Shown here: positions 42,587-53,630 of the stretch, piece by piece | Position numbering within the stretch: the first letter of the stretch is position 1 | How the letters are laid out: the number at the start of each line of letters is the position of its first letter | From: Linum tenue | Taxonomy: Eukaryota > Streptophyta > Magnoliopsida > Malpighiales > Linaceae | NCBI GenBank assembly: GCA_946122785.1 | Contig: CAMGYJ010000006.1 | Coordinates: 33,500,066 to 33,564,065 of the forward strand | DNA length: 64,000 bases | Direction of reading: 5' to 3' | Notes under the pieces: generated by a model | The model's input: the letters and a program-made list of their open reading frames with translations, nothing else | The model's database searches: none | Told to the model about the DNA's origin: nothing | Position numbers and translations under genes: made by a program

Positions 42587-44053
42587 TGATTCGGGCCTAA
42601 TTGTACATGCTTTGCCCCCATTTTACTTAGATGTTTGTGCCAATTTCACTCCTAAAAGGTTGGTTTTACGCTAGGTTCCTCGTGTTTCAGTGTGTTTCAG
42701 GATTCAACAGGCGAAACCAGCCTCGGAGTCGAAAGTTGGACGAAAAGGATCGAAAACCGGGAGAAGAGGTGAAAAAGGGCTTGTTCACGGCTTTCACAGG
42801 AAGTTCACGGTCATGCAAGACCGTGAAGAGGAGCCCTTGACCGTGAATCTTGAGGCGTCCAGAGCCAGAACAAATGTTACTGACGAATGCTGAGTTCACG
42901 GTCTCTAAGACCGTGAACAAAGGCAGTTGACCGTGAACAGAAGTGAATGATGCGACACGTTTTGGTGCACGCTTGAAGTTCACGGACGCATTTCTTGGTT
43001 CAGGGACGTGAACTCAAACCGTGATCTTAGCTCGTCTATGGTTAAATGATGCGCTGAAAGGAGGAGAGAGGGGAGTGCCCATTTTGTGAGAGAAGCCTTC
43101 TTCTGAATTCTAGAGAGAGAAACACGACCAAAAGGGAGAAGAAGGCTAGGGTTTTGCTTCAAGATAGATTTTGGGAAGATTTTCCACAAGGAAAGCTCAA
43201 CTCAAGGGCCAAGAAGACTGGGATCATCCTTCAAGATGGTTTCCACCTCTTTCCTTTTTGTTTTCCCCACTTCTAGCATGGAGTAGACCTCCTTTCACTT
43301 GGGTGTTGTGAAACCCTAACTCTACCATCTAGTTTTCTTTTATGTGAATTCAATGATTTTCATTGGGTGTTGTTTAATTCAATGTTTGAGGTATTTTCCA
43401 TGATTGATTGTGCATGCTTGTGCTTAGCTACTTAAGGTTTGTGCATGTTTTGTGCTTAGCATCCTTGGGTTTGTGCATTTAGGAGCTTAGCAACCTAAGG
43501 ATTGTGCATAATTGTGCTTAGCACCCTTAGGTTTGTGCATGTTGGTGCGAGCAATCTAATTGGCCACATAAACTAGGTTAAGCTAGGGCAACCCTCAATA
43601 TTGAATCAAGCAAACCGGTTAATCGCGATTAAGCCGACTGACCTTAGAGTTCTGTGAGGGAGTAAGTCAACTACCGATTGTCTAAACCGAGAGAGGGTCG
43701 AGTGACACGGCCTTTCATGCTTACCTCGATTTGGCAATTGGGTTTGTGGTCTCCGACCATATATGCATCCCTCTGCGGTTCACGATTACCGTGCCCAAAG
43801 CAATCGTTCCTATTCACATAGCATGGTAGCAGTTAGGGGGAAGCGACACCCAGGTGATCCTTCCACAAAAGAGTTTTCAAAACCAATTACCTTTGCTTTC
43901 TTTCATTTCAATTAGCAAACCCTTAAACCAAAAGTTTGTTGCTAGATAATGATTTCAACAACTGAAGTAGAGGTAGACGGATCGGCCCTGGTCGGTATTT
44001 AAAAACTTGGGCTCTAGTTGGTATTTTATTTTGGTGTAGTTTCGAGCGAGTCA
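42587..44053 (+). repeat. Athila-like 3' LTR, element C
   Basis: 1,467 bp, TGATTCGGGCCTAATTG to TTCGAGCGAGTCA; the next five bases are CTATA. It carries a GTTCACGG palindrome array (42782-43015) and, near 43405-43550, four to five degenerate copies of a unit of about 35 bp (TTGTGCATN...TTGTGCTTAGCANCC). Related LTRs are at 47786-48975 (minus) and 50382-51851 (plus). Confidence 0.9.
42782..43015. repeat. Palindrome array in LTR C
   Basis: GTTCACGG half-sites and their inverse CCGTGAAC recur: GTTCACGGTC..GACCGTGAA (42803-42827), GTTCACGGTC..GACCGTGAAC (42894-42919), lone inverse half-sites at about 42840 and 42930, and a decayed pair at 42977-43013. The related LTRs contain the perfect form GTTCACGGCCGTGAAC (48789-48804, 50749-50764). 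Confidence 0.85.
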
Positions 44054-45565
44054 CTATACAAGAGAGCCATAACAAGTTGTAGTCTCCTTGCATAGCTTAG
44101 GTATTTTCCCTCCAGCCTTGGATCTTACCTGTAAGCCGCTCAATTACAGATCTCAAAGCCTTAATAGTGAAGCTTTCCTGGGATAAGAGGGAGATCAAGG
44201 TATCTAACTATCAGAGTACCGAGTTTATACGCTGCCATATTAGTCACATCCCGCTACCACTCTCAGGGATACCACTGTAGTACAATTCACATTTGAGGGA
44301 TTAGAAGCCAAACTGGAAAGATTTCTAAACTTGTCAATGACTCTTTGAATGCAATGAATCCCATAGTTAGAACCATCTGAGAAAAGAAGCAGATCATCAG
44401 CAAATATCAAATGAGTCAGCCTAATCTATTGCCCATTGGATGGAATGGCAACTTTTCCTCAATTAAATAAGGGACAGAGGGTCCCCTTGCCTTAAACATT
44501 TATGAGCAGCAAAGTGACCAATCAACCCCCCATTTAAGCCAACACTAAATATTGGGGTTTTGACACACATTCTAATCTAGCCAACAAACGCAGTTGGGAA
44601 GTTCGTAGCTTATAAGACTGTTAACAGAAAGCCCAATCCACTGAATCGAAAGCTTTCATCAAATGAATCTTAGCAAGACTACGAGGTGGAATTCCTACTC
44701 TATTACACCTTTGAACAAGCTCGTGTGTTAGAAGAATGTTCTCACTAAATAGACGTCCCCTGACAAATGCAGTCTGGTTCTCACTAATCGCATAAGGAAG
44801 CGGATTTCTCGGCCTCATTTCAATTATCTTTGAAATTCATTTTCAAAGTATGTTGCAACAACCATTTGGACAAAAAAATTTAATATCTTCAAGACTCTTT
44901 ACTTTAGGAACAAGAGTAAGTACAGTGGAATTTACCTCACTTGGGATCTCTAAGTTCTGGAAACATAACTGCATTGCTGCAATAATCTCAGGACCAATAA
45001 TGTCCCAAGTAAACTGAAAGAAATAGGCCAAAAATCCATCCGGGCCTAGGCTCTTATCACCATTCGTACCAAATATTTTTTGCTTTGCCTCTTGCCCTGT
45101 CACTAAACTACACAGGTCACCTACCTTATCAAGTGGAATCTCCATCATAACCACTAAATTATCCCTTGTACTTTGAAGCCTTTTGTAAAATCTCACTGTT
45201 ATATCTCCCATAGATTTGGTGTCCTCAACTCTATTTCCATGTTCATCACACAATGATCTGATCATATTTCTTTTCTGTATGTTTTTATCTGATTTGTGAA
45301 AATAAGAAGTATTAGAATCCCCCTCTTTCAACCATGGTTCTCATGATTTTTTCCTAAGGAATAACTCTTTACCTTCCTTGAGAACTCTGAGTTCATCCGA
45401 CAACTTCTGCTCAACTTCAAAAGTACTAGAGGAAGGAGTAGAATATGCTTCAGCTTGTGCCATATAGACTTCATCTTCTTTTAACCTCACCCTATCCCTC
45501 AAATAAGAGTATTCCTCCCGTTTAAGCTTTTTTAGCATCCCTTTTAAAATATTCAACTTCCTACA
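44054..45565 (-). pseudogene. LINE ORF2 fragment, RT region
   Basis: Minus frames contain EGDSNTSYFHKSDKN and DKSLGPDGFLAYFFQFTWDI with VLTLVPKV (45331-44843), then YAISENQTAFVRGRLFSENI and LMKAFDSVDW (44818-44621). Traces of GGLRQGD-like and ADDLLLF sequence are seen in the stretch down to about 44380. Frames are broken. The family differs from the LINE at 2511-10990. Confidence 0.8.
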
Positions 45566-46208
45566 TGTTACATCCCGTCCAACGCGGTTACATTCAATTC
45601 CAATTTCGGGGACGGAATTTTTTCGGGGGGGGGGGGGAGAGAAATGTTACACCTCATCCATTTCTTAATAGAAAATGAACATTATGCCCTTGGTCAAAAT
45701 TTGTCCAATTCCACCGTTATATCGATGATGAATAAAAATGTGAACTCTCGTATCAAACGTTATTGAATTTCCGCATAAAATAAGAAAGTTACAGACATTA
45801 ACTGAGTTTTCAATTAAAATCACCCATAATGGTAAAATGCCTAAAATGATCTGGGCAATTAAACCTAAACAAAAAACCCTAAACTAATAGGTGGAGTAGC
45901 CAGAAAACTCCCATTAAAACTCCTCCCATTCGTCCCTCTCTCTACGATATACATGTCCGCCACCGACTATTCTTTTTTCTTCTCATCATCGCCGCCCCAA
46001 ACAAAGGAAGGAGCACTCGATCGTAAAAAGGAACGGAAGTAATCGTCTGCCCCCATTCTTTCCTCCTCAAGACTTCTTCCGCCGTGGCACCCCTCACCTT
46101 TGCCAGATCGTGTGAGAGAAGCCGACCTGTGGAGGGCGACCGATGCATATATAGTGGGTGACGATTAGGGGAATTACAGAGAAGGAACAACACATAGTTG
46201 TTGTAAGT
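45566..46208 (+). repeat. Tekay-like polypurine tract and LTR start
   Basis: TTTCGGGGACGGAATTTTTTCGGGGGGGG (in pieces, 45604-45637) followed by AGAGAAATGTTACACC at about 45639 is the 3' end of a Tekay-like chromovirus with LTR start TGTTACACC at 45645. A second TGTTACATCCC lies 79 bases upstream (45566). The LTR body is interrupted by the copia LTR at 46209, and its rest was not found. Confidence 0.6.
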
Positions 46209-46935
46209 TGTTAGAAACAAAACAACAAAAAGAACGATTACCGAATCTGGAGCTGAGTCGTGAACTAGGTCGCTTTCTTTAAGATGCTCGCGGCACTGCC
46301 TTCATTTCACACGACAGACTCAACCAGTTGTCTCCAGGATAAAAAAAGATCCCCTTGTGCTCTGCGGGTTTGTGCGAAAATCGGAGCTCTTTGAACACAC
46401 ACACACTCTCTCTCTCTCTCTCTCTCATGTTTCTGCTCGTTTGTGGTGTGTTCAGAGGGTCTTGTGAAATGGCTATTTATAGTACTCAGACTCCCACGAA
46501 TATACCCTCTTACTTGGGGAATAACCGCGATCATTAGGAAGATAATAACTTCCTTAATTAAAACGCGTCTGTAAGATAATTCCTAACCATATTATCTCTC
46601 GAATATACCTTTGAATTAATTATCTTCGTATTTGTTAAGGATACAAGATAATTAAGTCATAATTAAATAATTAATTTTGGAATTTCTCTAAAACATATTA
46701 GTCTCAATCTAGACCCACCCACCCAATCGCTCGTCAGTCGGTCGAACGAACGGCGCGTGTGTGTGTGGTGGTCCGTTAGGTCCTCTCTTCCACAAAAGTG
46801 GGTCACCACAAGCGACATGCCCCTAAGAGAGAGGCCCCTATTCTTATACACATATCATAAGTGTAAAACTACCAATGTGGTAGTTTTTTCCTCCTTTGAG
46901 ACTTATAGCTTTAAAAGGTATTCACATTTCCAACA
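46209..46935 (-). repeat. Copia LTR related to the 16353-21620 element
   Basis: 727 bp, plus-strand TGTTAGAAAC to TTTCCAACA. Long parts match the LTR at 20985-21620, including ACCGAATCTGGAGCTGAGT and CCACAAAAGTGGGTCACC. It contains a dinucleotide CT run (46407-46427). A short internal remnant with the inverse polypurine tract follows (46936-47009). Confidence 0.85.
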
Positions 46936-47009
46936 ATCCCCCACTTGAATAGTTTTGAAACTATCTCTGAGCATCAACGGTTCTATAATCGGGCATATGC
47001 TAAGGTATT
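46936..47009 (-). other. Internal remnant of a copia element
   Basis: ATCCCCCACTTGAATAG and the following bases match 16796-16870. The element is cut at 47009 by an Athila-like LTR. Confidence 0.75.
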
Positions 47010-47785
47010 GATTCAGGTCAAATTGTACACATTTACCCCTCATTTCTTGATAGTTTGACTTTGCCTTTCATCGTCCCTCGACATATTTTACGCTAGGTTG
47101 TGCTTGTTTTGTCGTATTTCAGGTCCTAGCACGTGTAGAAGGATCGAGGACGAGTTTTGGGACGATTGGAGTCAAAACGCACCAAAAATTGAAGAAAAGT
47201 CCAAACACTGTGACAATTTCCCTGAGACCATGAAGCGCGGAGGTTCCAGAATAGTGGTGCGTTTCGCTAGAGTCCAGACAGTTCACGGTATGCGATTGTG
47301 AACTCCAGTCCCACACCGTGAAGTGACTTAGTGAAACAGTGCGAATCTGCTCGGCTTCACGGTCGAGGACGAATGTTAACGACCGTGGACTGGGATTGTG
47401 AATAGCCATCGATCGGATTATAAAAGGGGAATTGAGCTGAAGGAGAAGGTGAGCTTTTGGTAGGTTTTTAGTTTTCAGAATAAAAGAGGGTTTCTAGTGA
47501 GAGATTAGGGTTTCCTCTTCTTATTTTAAAGAGAGAAAGTGTCATTGAAAGGAGGAAGAAGGGGATTTGGGCTTGTCCTAACCTAGAGGATTCAAGGTTT
47601 CTTCTTCTCAAGGGAGATTCAAGCAACAAAGAAGGAAGATTGTCATCTCTTCATGGTTCTTTCTCTCCTTTTTGTTGTTTCCCCTTGCCTAGCTATGGAA
47701 TAGCCTGGCTACTCACTTGGGTATTGTGAATCCTAGTCTATATATGTGTTAGGATTTAAGAACATGATACAAATCATTATATAGA
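47010..47785 (+). repeat. Athila-like LTR, family D, truncated
   Basis: Starts TGATTCAGGTCAAATTG and has the TTTACGCTAGGTTGTG..GTCGTATTTCAGGTCCTAGCA block of LTR A. A weak GTTCACGG/CCGTGAAG set lies at 47275-47405. It breaks near 47785, where a convergent LTR begins. Confidence 0.75.
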
Positions 47786-48975
47786 AACAAAACTTTGGTT
47801 TAAAGGTTTGCTAATTGAAATAAAAGAAAGCAAAGGTGATTGGGTTTGAAAACTCTTTTGTGGGAAACTCACTCGGGTGTCGCTTCCCCCTAACGCTACC
47901 ATGCTATGTGAATTGGAACGATGCCTTTGGGCACGTTTATCGCAAACCACAGAGGGATGCATATGTGGTCGGAGACCGCATCTCAATTGCTAAACCGATG
48001 TAAGGATGAAATGCCGTGTCACTCGACCCTCTCGGTTTAGATAATCGGTAATTGACTTACTCCCTCACTCAACTCTAAGGTCGAACGGTTTAATCACGAT
48101 TAATCGACTTGCTTAACTCAATATTGAGGGTTGACCTAACTTAACCTAGTTTAGGTGGCTTAGAAAGCGGAAGGAAAACCAACTTAATTGAGTCTCCCTT
48201 GAAAGGGGAATTTTCCTCTCTAAACTAGGCTAAGGTGGCAAATTAGATTACTAGCACCTAAATGCACAAACCTAGGGGTTTTAAGCACAATTATGCACAA
48301 TCCTTAGGTTGCTAAGCACCTAAATGCACAAACCTGTGGATGTTAAGCACAAAACATGCACAATCCCTAAGTTGGTAAGCACAAGCATGCACAATCATGG
48401 TGAATAATGCCTCAATCATTGAATTGAACAATACCCAATGACAATCATCCAAAACACATACAAGAAAACTACATGGTAGAGTTAGGGTTTCACTACACCC
48501 AAGTGAAAGGAGGTCTACTCCATGCTAGAAGTGGGAAGAACAAAAGGGAAAAAGGTGGAAACCATCTTTGAGGATGCTCCCTCTCTTCTTGACCCTTGAG
48601 TTGAGCTTTCCTTGGGGAAATCTTCCCAAAATCTGCCTTGAAGTCAAACTCTAACCTTCTTCTTCCCTTTGATTATGTTTCTCTCACTAGAATGCTGAAG
48701 AAGGTGTTTCACACAAAAGTGGGCTCTCCCCTCTCTCCTCCTTTCAGCTCATCTTTTAAACCCGAGATGAGCTGAGTTCACGGCTTGAGTTCACGGCCGT
48801 GAACCATCAAACGCGTCTGTGAACTCAAGGCGTGCGTCAAAACGCTCCGCATTGCTCACGTCTGAAACACACTCAAACACGAAGAACCTAGTGTAAAGCC
48901 AACCTTTAATGAGCGAATTTGGCAAAAACATCTAAGTAAAACGGGGACAAAACATGTGCAATTAGGCCCGAATCA
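47786..48975 (-). repeat. Athila-like LTR of family C, reverse, truncated
   Basis: On the minus strand it starts TGATTCGGGCCTAATTGC at 48975 and runs to the AAAGTTTTG area near 47786, missing about 130 bases at its 3' end. It contains the perfect palindrome GTTCACGGCCGTGAAC at 48789-48804 and the 35-bp minisatellite at about 48240-48400. Confidence 0.8.
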
Positions 48976-50192
48976 CTAGGTTCACTAGCTTTTTGGTTCG
49001 ATCCTTAACCGATCGACTAGGAGTGTTTGTTCATAGCTAGTTGCTCCCGCCTTGCGGTATATGAACACATCATTCACACCAGGAGCGTAGCTAGGATTTT
49101 ATCGAGGGTGAGTCCATTTAGAAAAAAATACATATGATTAAATAATTTTGTTACCGCTTTTAAATAATTCATGATATAATATTGTATTCACAAAAACTTG
49201 GTAAATTAAATATATGTCTAAACTATCAAGAATATCACTCTATGTGCATCAACCAATTATTAACGATTCAGTTAGACATTTTCTTTCGAATGGTGTTTTT
49301 CGTCAAGACCGTTTTGTTGTGAAAGATTTAATAATGGATTTATACTATTTAGTATTTAAAACACTTCACCGTTAACGAAAAACAACTTGTACGTGATTAA
49401 ATTTTTCGAAAATCCGAATATCATGTGCTTAACAAATTGGGTCACCAAAATTCGAAAACATGATCTTTCGATCAACCATTCTCAATTAGAAGTGCCTTAA
49501 ATTTCATTCTCAATTAACTATTATACTATTTTAGTCGTTTTTGTCCTTAGGAGTCGCCTGTTACACTCTCCCTACTCTTGATTGAAATAAATTTATTCTT
49601 ATAAATTAGCTATGATTTGATGGAAATTTGTTCGAGATATTGGACAAATACACTTTAATTTTGGGCGGTCATATGCACCATTGTCATTTGTACATAACTC
49701 GTTATAAAAATATTGAATATGTCAATACACAACTTATAAATCATACATAAAATATATGAAATGTCAACTATTTTCAATTAAATACATGTTATTTTTCATA
49801 CCGAATTAACTATTATACCTAATTTATAATTTTTCTCCCCGAGTCAAGGTAGGTCCCGGTACCCACCCTCTTTGCTTCTCCCTCCGCCCCTGATTAACAC
49901 TATAGTTTTTTTCCTTGTTTCTTAATATGAGACTAGGGAGAGCAATACCCAGATGAAGCTCTCTCATATAGAATTATCCGCCATTTACTTTCTTTGCTTG
50001 TTTTCATTTTGTAGTTTTTGTAGCTTTTAACCAAAAACTGTTTGCTAAATAACAACTTAATCGATTGAAGTAGGGGTACATGGACTAGCCTGGGTTGACA
50101 ATTTATATACTTGCCCTATAATGAACCCAACTAGTGTTTAAAAACTTGGGCACTAGTCGGGATTAATTCGCGGTGTAGTTCCAAGCGAGTCA
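48976..50192 (+). repeat. Athila-like LTR end, family E, split by a hAT-like element
   Basis: After the hAT-like insert (49080-49892), the stretch 49893-50192 matches the 3' part of LTR C (GTTTAAAAACTTGGGCACTAG, in pieces, to CCAAGCGAGTCA). The left piece (48976-49079) is too short to assign firmly. Confidence 0.55.
49080..49892. mobile_element. hAT-like non-autonomous element
   Basis: 813 bp with short inverted ends CAGGAGCGTAGCTAGG and CCTCCGCCCCTG. The flanks are ATTCACAC (49072-49079) and ATTAACAC (49893-49900), an 8-bp target duplication with one mismatch, as for hAT elements. AT-rich, no coding region. Confidence 0.6.
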
Positions 50193-50198
50193 AGCTTT

Positions 50199-50216
50199 TA
50201 GCGTTGTTGTCGAGGA
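50199..50216 (+). promoter_or_regulatory. Decayed primer binding site, element E
   Basis: TAGCGTTGTTGTCGAGGA differs from the tRNA-Asp complement at four positions, all C-to-T or G-to-A, as expected from deamination of methylated cytosine. Confidence 0.7.
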
Positions 50217-50381
50217 ACCACAGTCCATTATTTTGAAAAGGTCGTTTAGTGTTACTCTAGAATTTTATATCTTGCCTTCTTGTGTTTCATTTGTGTTTTG
50301 TTAACCACTCTTCATCTTGAAGGGTGGTTTGTGTGTGTTAGATTTTCCTTTCTAGTGTTTTTGTGTTTAAAAGTATTGGAT
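50217..50381 (+). other. Short internal remnant between two Athila-like LTRs
   Basis: 165 bases after the decayed PBS of element E. No coding motif. It is cut by the next LTR. Confidence 0.5.
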
Positions 50382-51851
50382 TGATTCGGGCCTAATTGTA
50401 CATGTTTTGCCCCCGTTTTACTTAGGTTCCTCGTGTTTTAGTGTGTTTCAAGGTTTAACATGTTAAACCCGCCTCGGAGTCAAAAGTGGGATGAAAAGGA
50501 TCGAAAACCGGGAGAAGAGGTGAAAAAGGGCCAGTTCACGGGTAGCCGAGGAAGTTCACGGTCTTGCATGACTGTGAAGAAGAGCTCTTGACCGTGAACC
50601 TCTAGGCGTCCAGAGCCAAAACAGAGTTTACTGACGCAATGTGAGTTCACAGTCACTAAGACCGTGAATGGAGGTTGTTGACCGTGAACAGAAGCAAACG
50701 AAGCGGTGTGTTTTGGCGCACGCCTGTAGATCACAGACGCGTTTCATGGTTCACGGCCGTGAACTGAGCTCGTCTCTAGTTTAAAAGATGAGATGAAAGG
50801 AGGAGAGAAAGGAGAGCCCACTTTGTGTGAAAAGCCTTCTTCAGATTTCTAGAGAGAGAAACACGAACCAAAGGAGAAGAAGGCTAGGGTTTTGCTTCAA
50901 GGTGAATTTTGGGAAGATTTCCTCCAAGGAAAGTTCAATACAAGGGCCAAGAAGATTAAGAGCATCCTCCAAGATGGCTTCCTCTTCTTCTCCTTGTGTT
51001 TTCCCCATTTCTAGCATGGAGTATATCTCCTTTCACTTGGGTGTTGTGAAACCCTAACTCTACCATGTAGTTTCTTTTATGTGAATTGAATGATTGTCAT
51101 TGGGTATTTTTTAATCCAATGATCAAGGTATTATTTATGTTGATTGTGCATGCTTGTGCTTAGCAACCTAGGGGTTGTGCAAGTTTTGTGCTTAGCATCC
51201 TTAGGTTTGTGCATTTTGGTGCTTAGCAACCTAAGGATTGTGCATAATTGTGCTTAGCACCCTTAGGTTTGTGCATGTTGGTGCTAGCAATCTAATTAGC
51301 CACCTTAACCAAGCTTAGGGAGGAAAATCCCTCTTCTAAGGAAGACTCAATCGAGTTGGTTTTTCTTCAGCTTTTTAAGCCACCTAAATAGGTTAATTTA
51401 GGGTAACCCTCAATGTTGAATTAATCAAATCGGTTAATCACGATTAAAGCGTCCGACCTTTGAGTTGAGTGAGGGAGTAAGTCAATTAATGATTGCCTAA
51501 ACCGAGAGGGTCGAGTGACACAACTGTAATGTTTAGCTCGGTTTAGCAATTGAGATTGTGGTCTCTGACCATATGTGCATCCCTCTGCGGTTCGCGATTA
51601 CCTTGCCCAAAGCAATCGTTCTAATTCACATATCATGGTAGTAGTTAGGGGGGAGCGATACTCGAGTGATCTTCCACAAAAGAGTTTTCAAAACCATTTA
51701 CCTTTGTCCTAGTTTTCAAAACCATTTACCTTTGTCCTATTTTATTACAATTAGCAACCTTCTAAATACTTGCTCTATATTGCACCCGACTAGAGTTTAA
51801 AAACTTGGACTCTAGTCGGGATTTTATTGTGGTGTAGCTTCGTGCGAGTCA
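50382..51851 (+). repeat. Athila-like 5' LTR, element F (family C)
   Basis: 1,470 bp, TGATTCGGGCCTAATTG to CGTGCGAGTCA, followed by a PBS. It holds a GTTCACGG array (50523-50766, with perfect GTTCACGGCCGTGAAC at 50749) and the minisatellite at about 51140-51290. A duplicated ACCATTTACCTTTGTCCTA unit lies near 51695-51735. Confidence 0.9.
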
Positions 51852-51857
51852 AATTTT

Positions 51858-51875
51858 TGGCGCCGTTGCTAGGGA
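51858..51875 (+). promoter_or_regulatory. Primer binding site (tRNA-Asp), element F
   Basis: TGGCGCCGTTGCTAGGGA, two bases from the perfect complement, seven bases after the LTR end. Confidence 0.9.
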
Positions 51876-51979
51876 ACGAAATTTAAGTGTTAATGTAGCT
51901 TTTAATTTCCAGTTTTGCAAATGTGTGCACTTTGCTTGTGCTAGACTTGGTTTGTTTTCCGATTGTGTGTAGGTGGTGC

Positions 51980-52437
51980 ATGACCCGGACTAACTCGGCA
52001 CCTTTGCTACCGCTTGACGAGGACATAAATCGGACTCTCTGGCTCCTAGCAAGAGAGAGAGCTAGCGGAGGGAAGGATAAGGATTGAAAGAGGGGGACAA
52101 CATTTGGGTCCCAGTGTTAGTGGAGAAGAAGTTGAAGAATTGGAAGTTGAACCCGTCGTTGTAGTGGAAATGGCGGGTAACCAAAGGCAAGATGAAGCCG
52201 CTCGAGCCCGCCAGTTGAACGATGCGGCGGAGGACGAGGATGCCCCGAGGATAATGCGGTACTATATGGCCCCAAGGCCGACAAACATTCAATGCGGTAC
52301 TATATGATACAAAGTAATGCTCTATTCCAAGGCCTTGAGAACGAGTCACCAAGAGAGCACGTGCAGAGATTCTTGGAGCTCGCGGGGAGCTTGAAGACCT
52401 ATGGTGTGTCGGCCGAAGATTGCATAGAGTTCCACTT
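51980..52437 (+). pseudogene. Athila gag N-terminal fragment, element F
   Basis: ATG at 51980: MTRTNSAPLLPLDEDINRTL, the Athila gag start also seen at 27087. After frameshifts, frames at 52104-52307 and 52292-52440 give [40 protein letters not shown] and IEFHL of the gag capsid. At about 52437 it is joined to chromovirus integrase sequence, so the rest of the element is gone. Confidence 0.8.
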
Positions 52438-53335
52438 AGTATCGTGTTTGATCGCGACCCTAGCTTCACGGCACGATTCTGGGTGAGTCTTCAAAGGGCA
52501 ATGGGCACTAAAATTCACTTCTCTACCGCATACCACCCCCAGACGGATGGGTAGTCAGAGAGGACGATTCAGACACTGGAGGACCTACTGAGGGCGTGTG
52601 TCTTAACCATGGAAGGACCTTGGGATGAGCATTTGCCTCTAATGGAGTTTTCTTAATACAAGCAAACTCCATATGTCTTAACATGTATCACAGCTCTATA
52701 CAAGCAGCTCCATATGAGGTATTGTATGGGAGGAAGTGTCGTACACCATTGTACTGGGATGTAGAGGGCGTGCGACAGCTAGAGGGTTCGGAGATGGTAT
52801 AGAAGGTAGTGGAGAAGGTGGAGGTGATTCGCCGAAACTTGAAGGCGGCTCAGGATCGGCAGAAGAGTTATGCTGAGAGGCCAAGGAACCCGCGAAGTTA
52901 TGAAGTGGGTGATATGGTATTCCTGAGGGTGTCCCCTTGGAAGGGAGTGATGAGATTTGGTAAGAAGGGAAAGCTTAGTCCGAGGTATATCGGTCCATAT
53001 GAAGTGTTGGAGCGCATTGTACCCCTATCGACTAGCCTTACCTCCCAGCCTATCTAGGATTCATGACGTTTTCCACGTCAGCATGCTAAGGGCATATTGA
53101 TCCAACCCGGATCATGTGATCAGACATCAGGACATCCAGTTGGAAGATAACTTGATCTATGAGGAGGTCCCAATCCAGATTGTGGATAGGCAGGAAAAGG
53201 AGTTGAGGAGGAAGAAGATTGCCATGGTAAAGGTTATATGGAGGAACCAGTGCAGCGAGGCTGCAACTTAGGAGACCGAGAGTAGCATGAGAGAGAAGTA
53301 CCCAGAGTTATTTAACGATGCTTAGATCAGTGGTT
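52438..53335 (+). pseudogene. Tekay chromovirus integrase end and chromodomain
   Basis: Begins inside the integrase core ([29 protein letters not shown], a stop in place of Q, then [16 protein letters not shown]). Continues MEFS-stop-YKQTP, APYEVLYGRKCRTPLYWD, then the frame 52809-53057 with SYEVGDMVFLRVSPWKGV and LSPRYIGPYEVLERI (GPY/F module). A frameshift leads to HDVFHVSMLRAY and the chromodomain (YEEVPIQIVDRQEKELRRKK, VKVIWRNQ, then a TAG where Trp is expected, then REKYPELF). The chromodomain targets integration to modified histones in active elements. At least three stops and one frameshift. Confidence 0.9.
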
Positions 53336-53630
53336 AGTGAATCTCTTTGTGCTTTCTCGTTTAATTCTTGTTACTCGGTATTCAAGAATAGACCCAGTGA
53401 TGCATTAATGTTCCACAACTTACGCAGTTTCTTCAAGCGCAGTATATAATCGTATAAGATGTTGTTCTCAGTCCATATCCTATAGCGTTCATAGCTTGTA
53501 GTTCAAATTTCGAGGACAAAATTTTTATAAGGGCGGAGGAAATGTAACACTTCGACCTATGGGTTTAGGTTCGACCTTAATACGTGACGGTTGAATTTCG
53601 AGGACGAAATTTTTATAAGGGTGGAGGAAA
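53336..53630 (+). other. Tekay 3' untranslated region and duplicated polypurine tract
   Basis: TTTCGAGGACAAAATTTTTATAAGGGCGGAGG (in pieces, 53509-53540) is the typical 3' end of Tekay/Del elements. An 88-bp unit from about 53506 is repeated once to about 53681, so the purine tract and the LTR start (TGTAACAC at 53543, TGTTACAC at 53631) each occur twice. Confidence 0.85.

Noticed and set aside
46407..46427. CT dinucleotide run as a regulatory element
   Set aside because: Simple repeat expansion inside a copia LTR; the related LTR at 20985-21620 lacks it.
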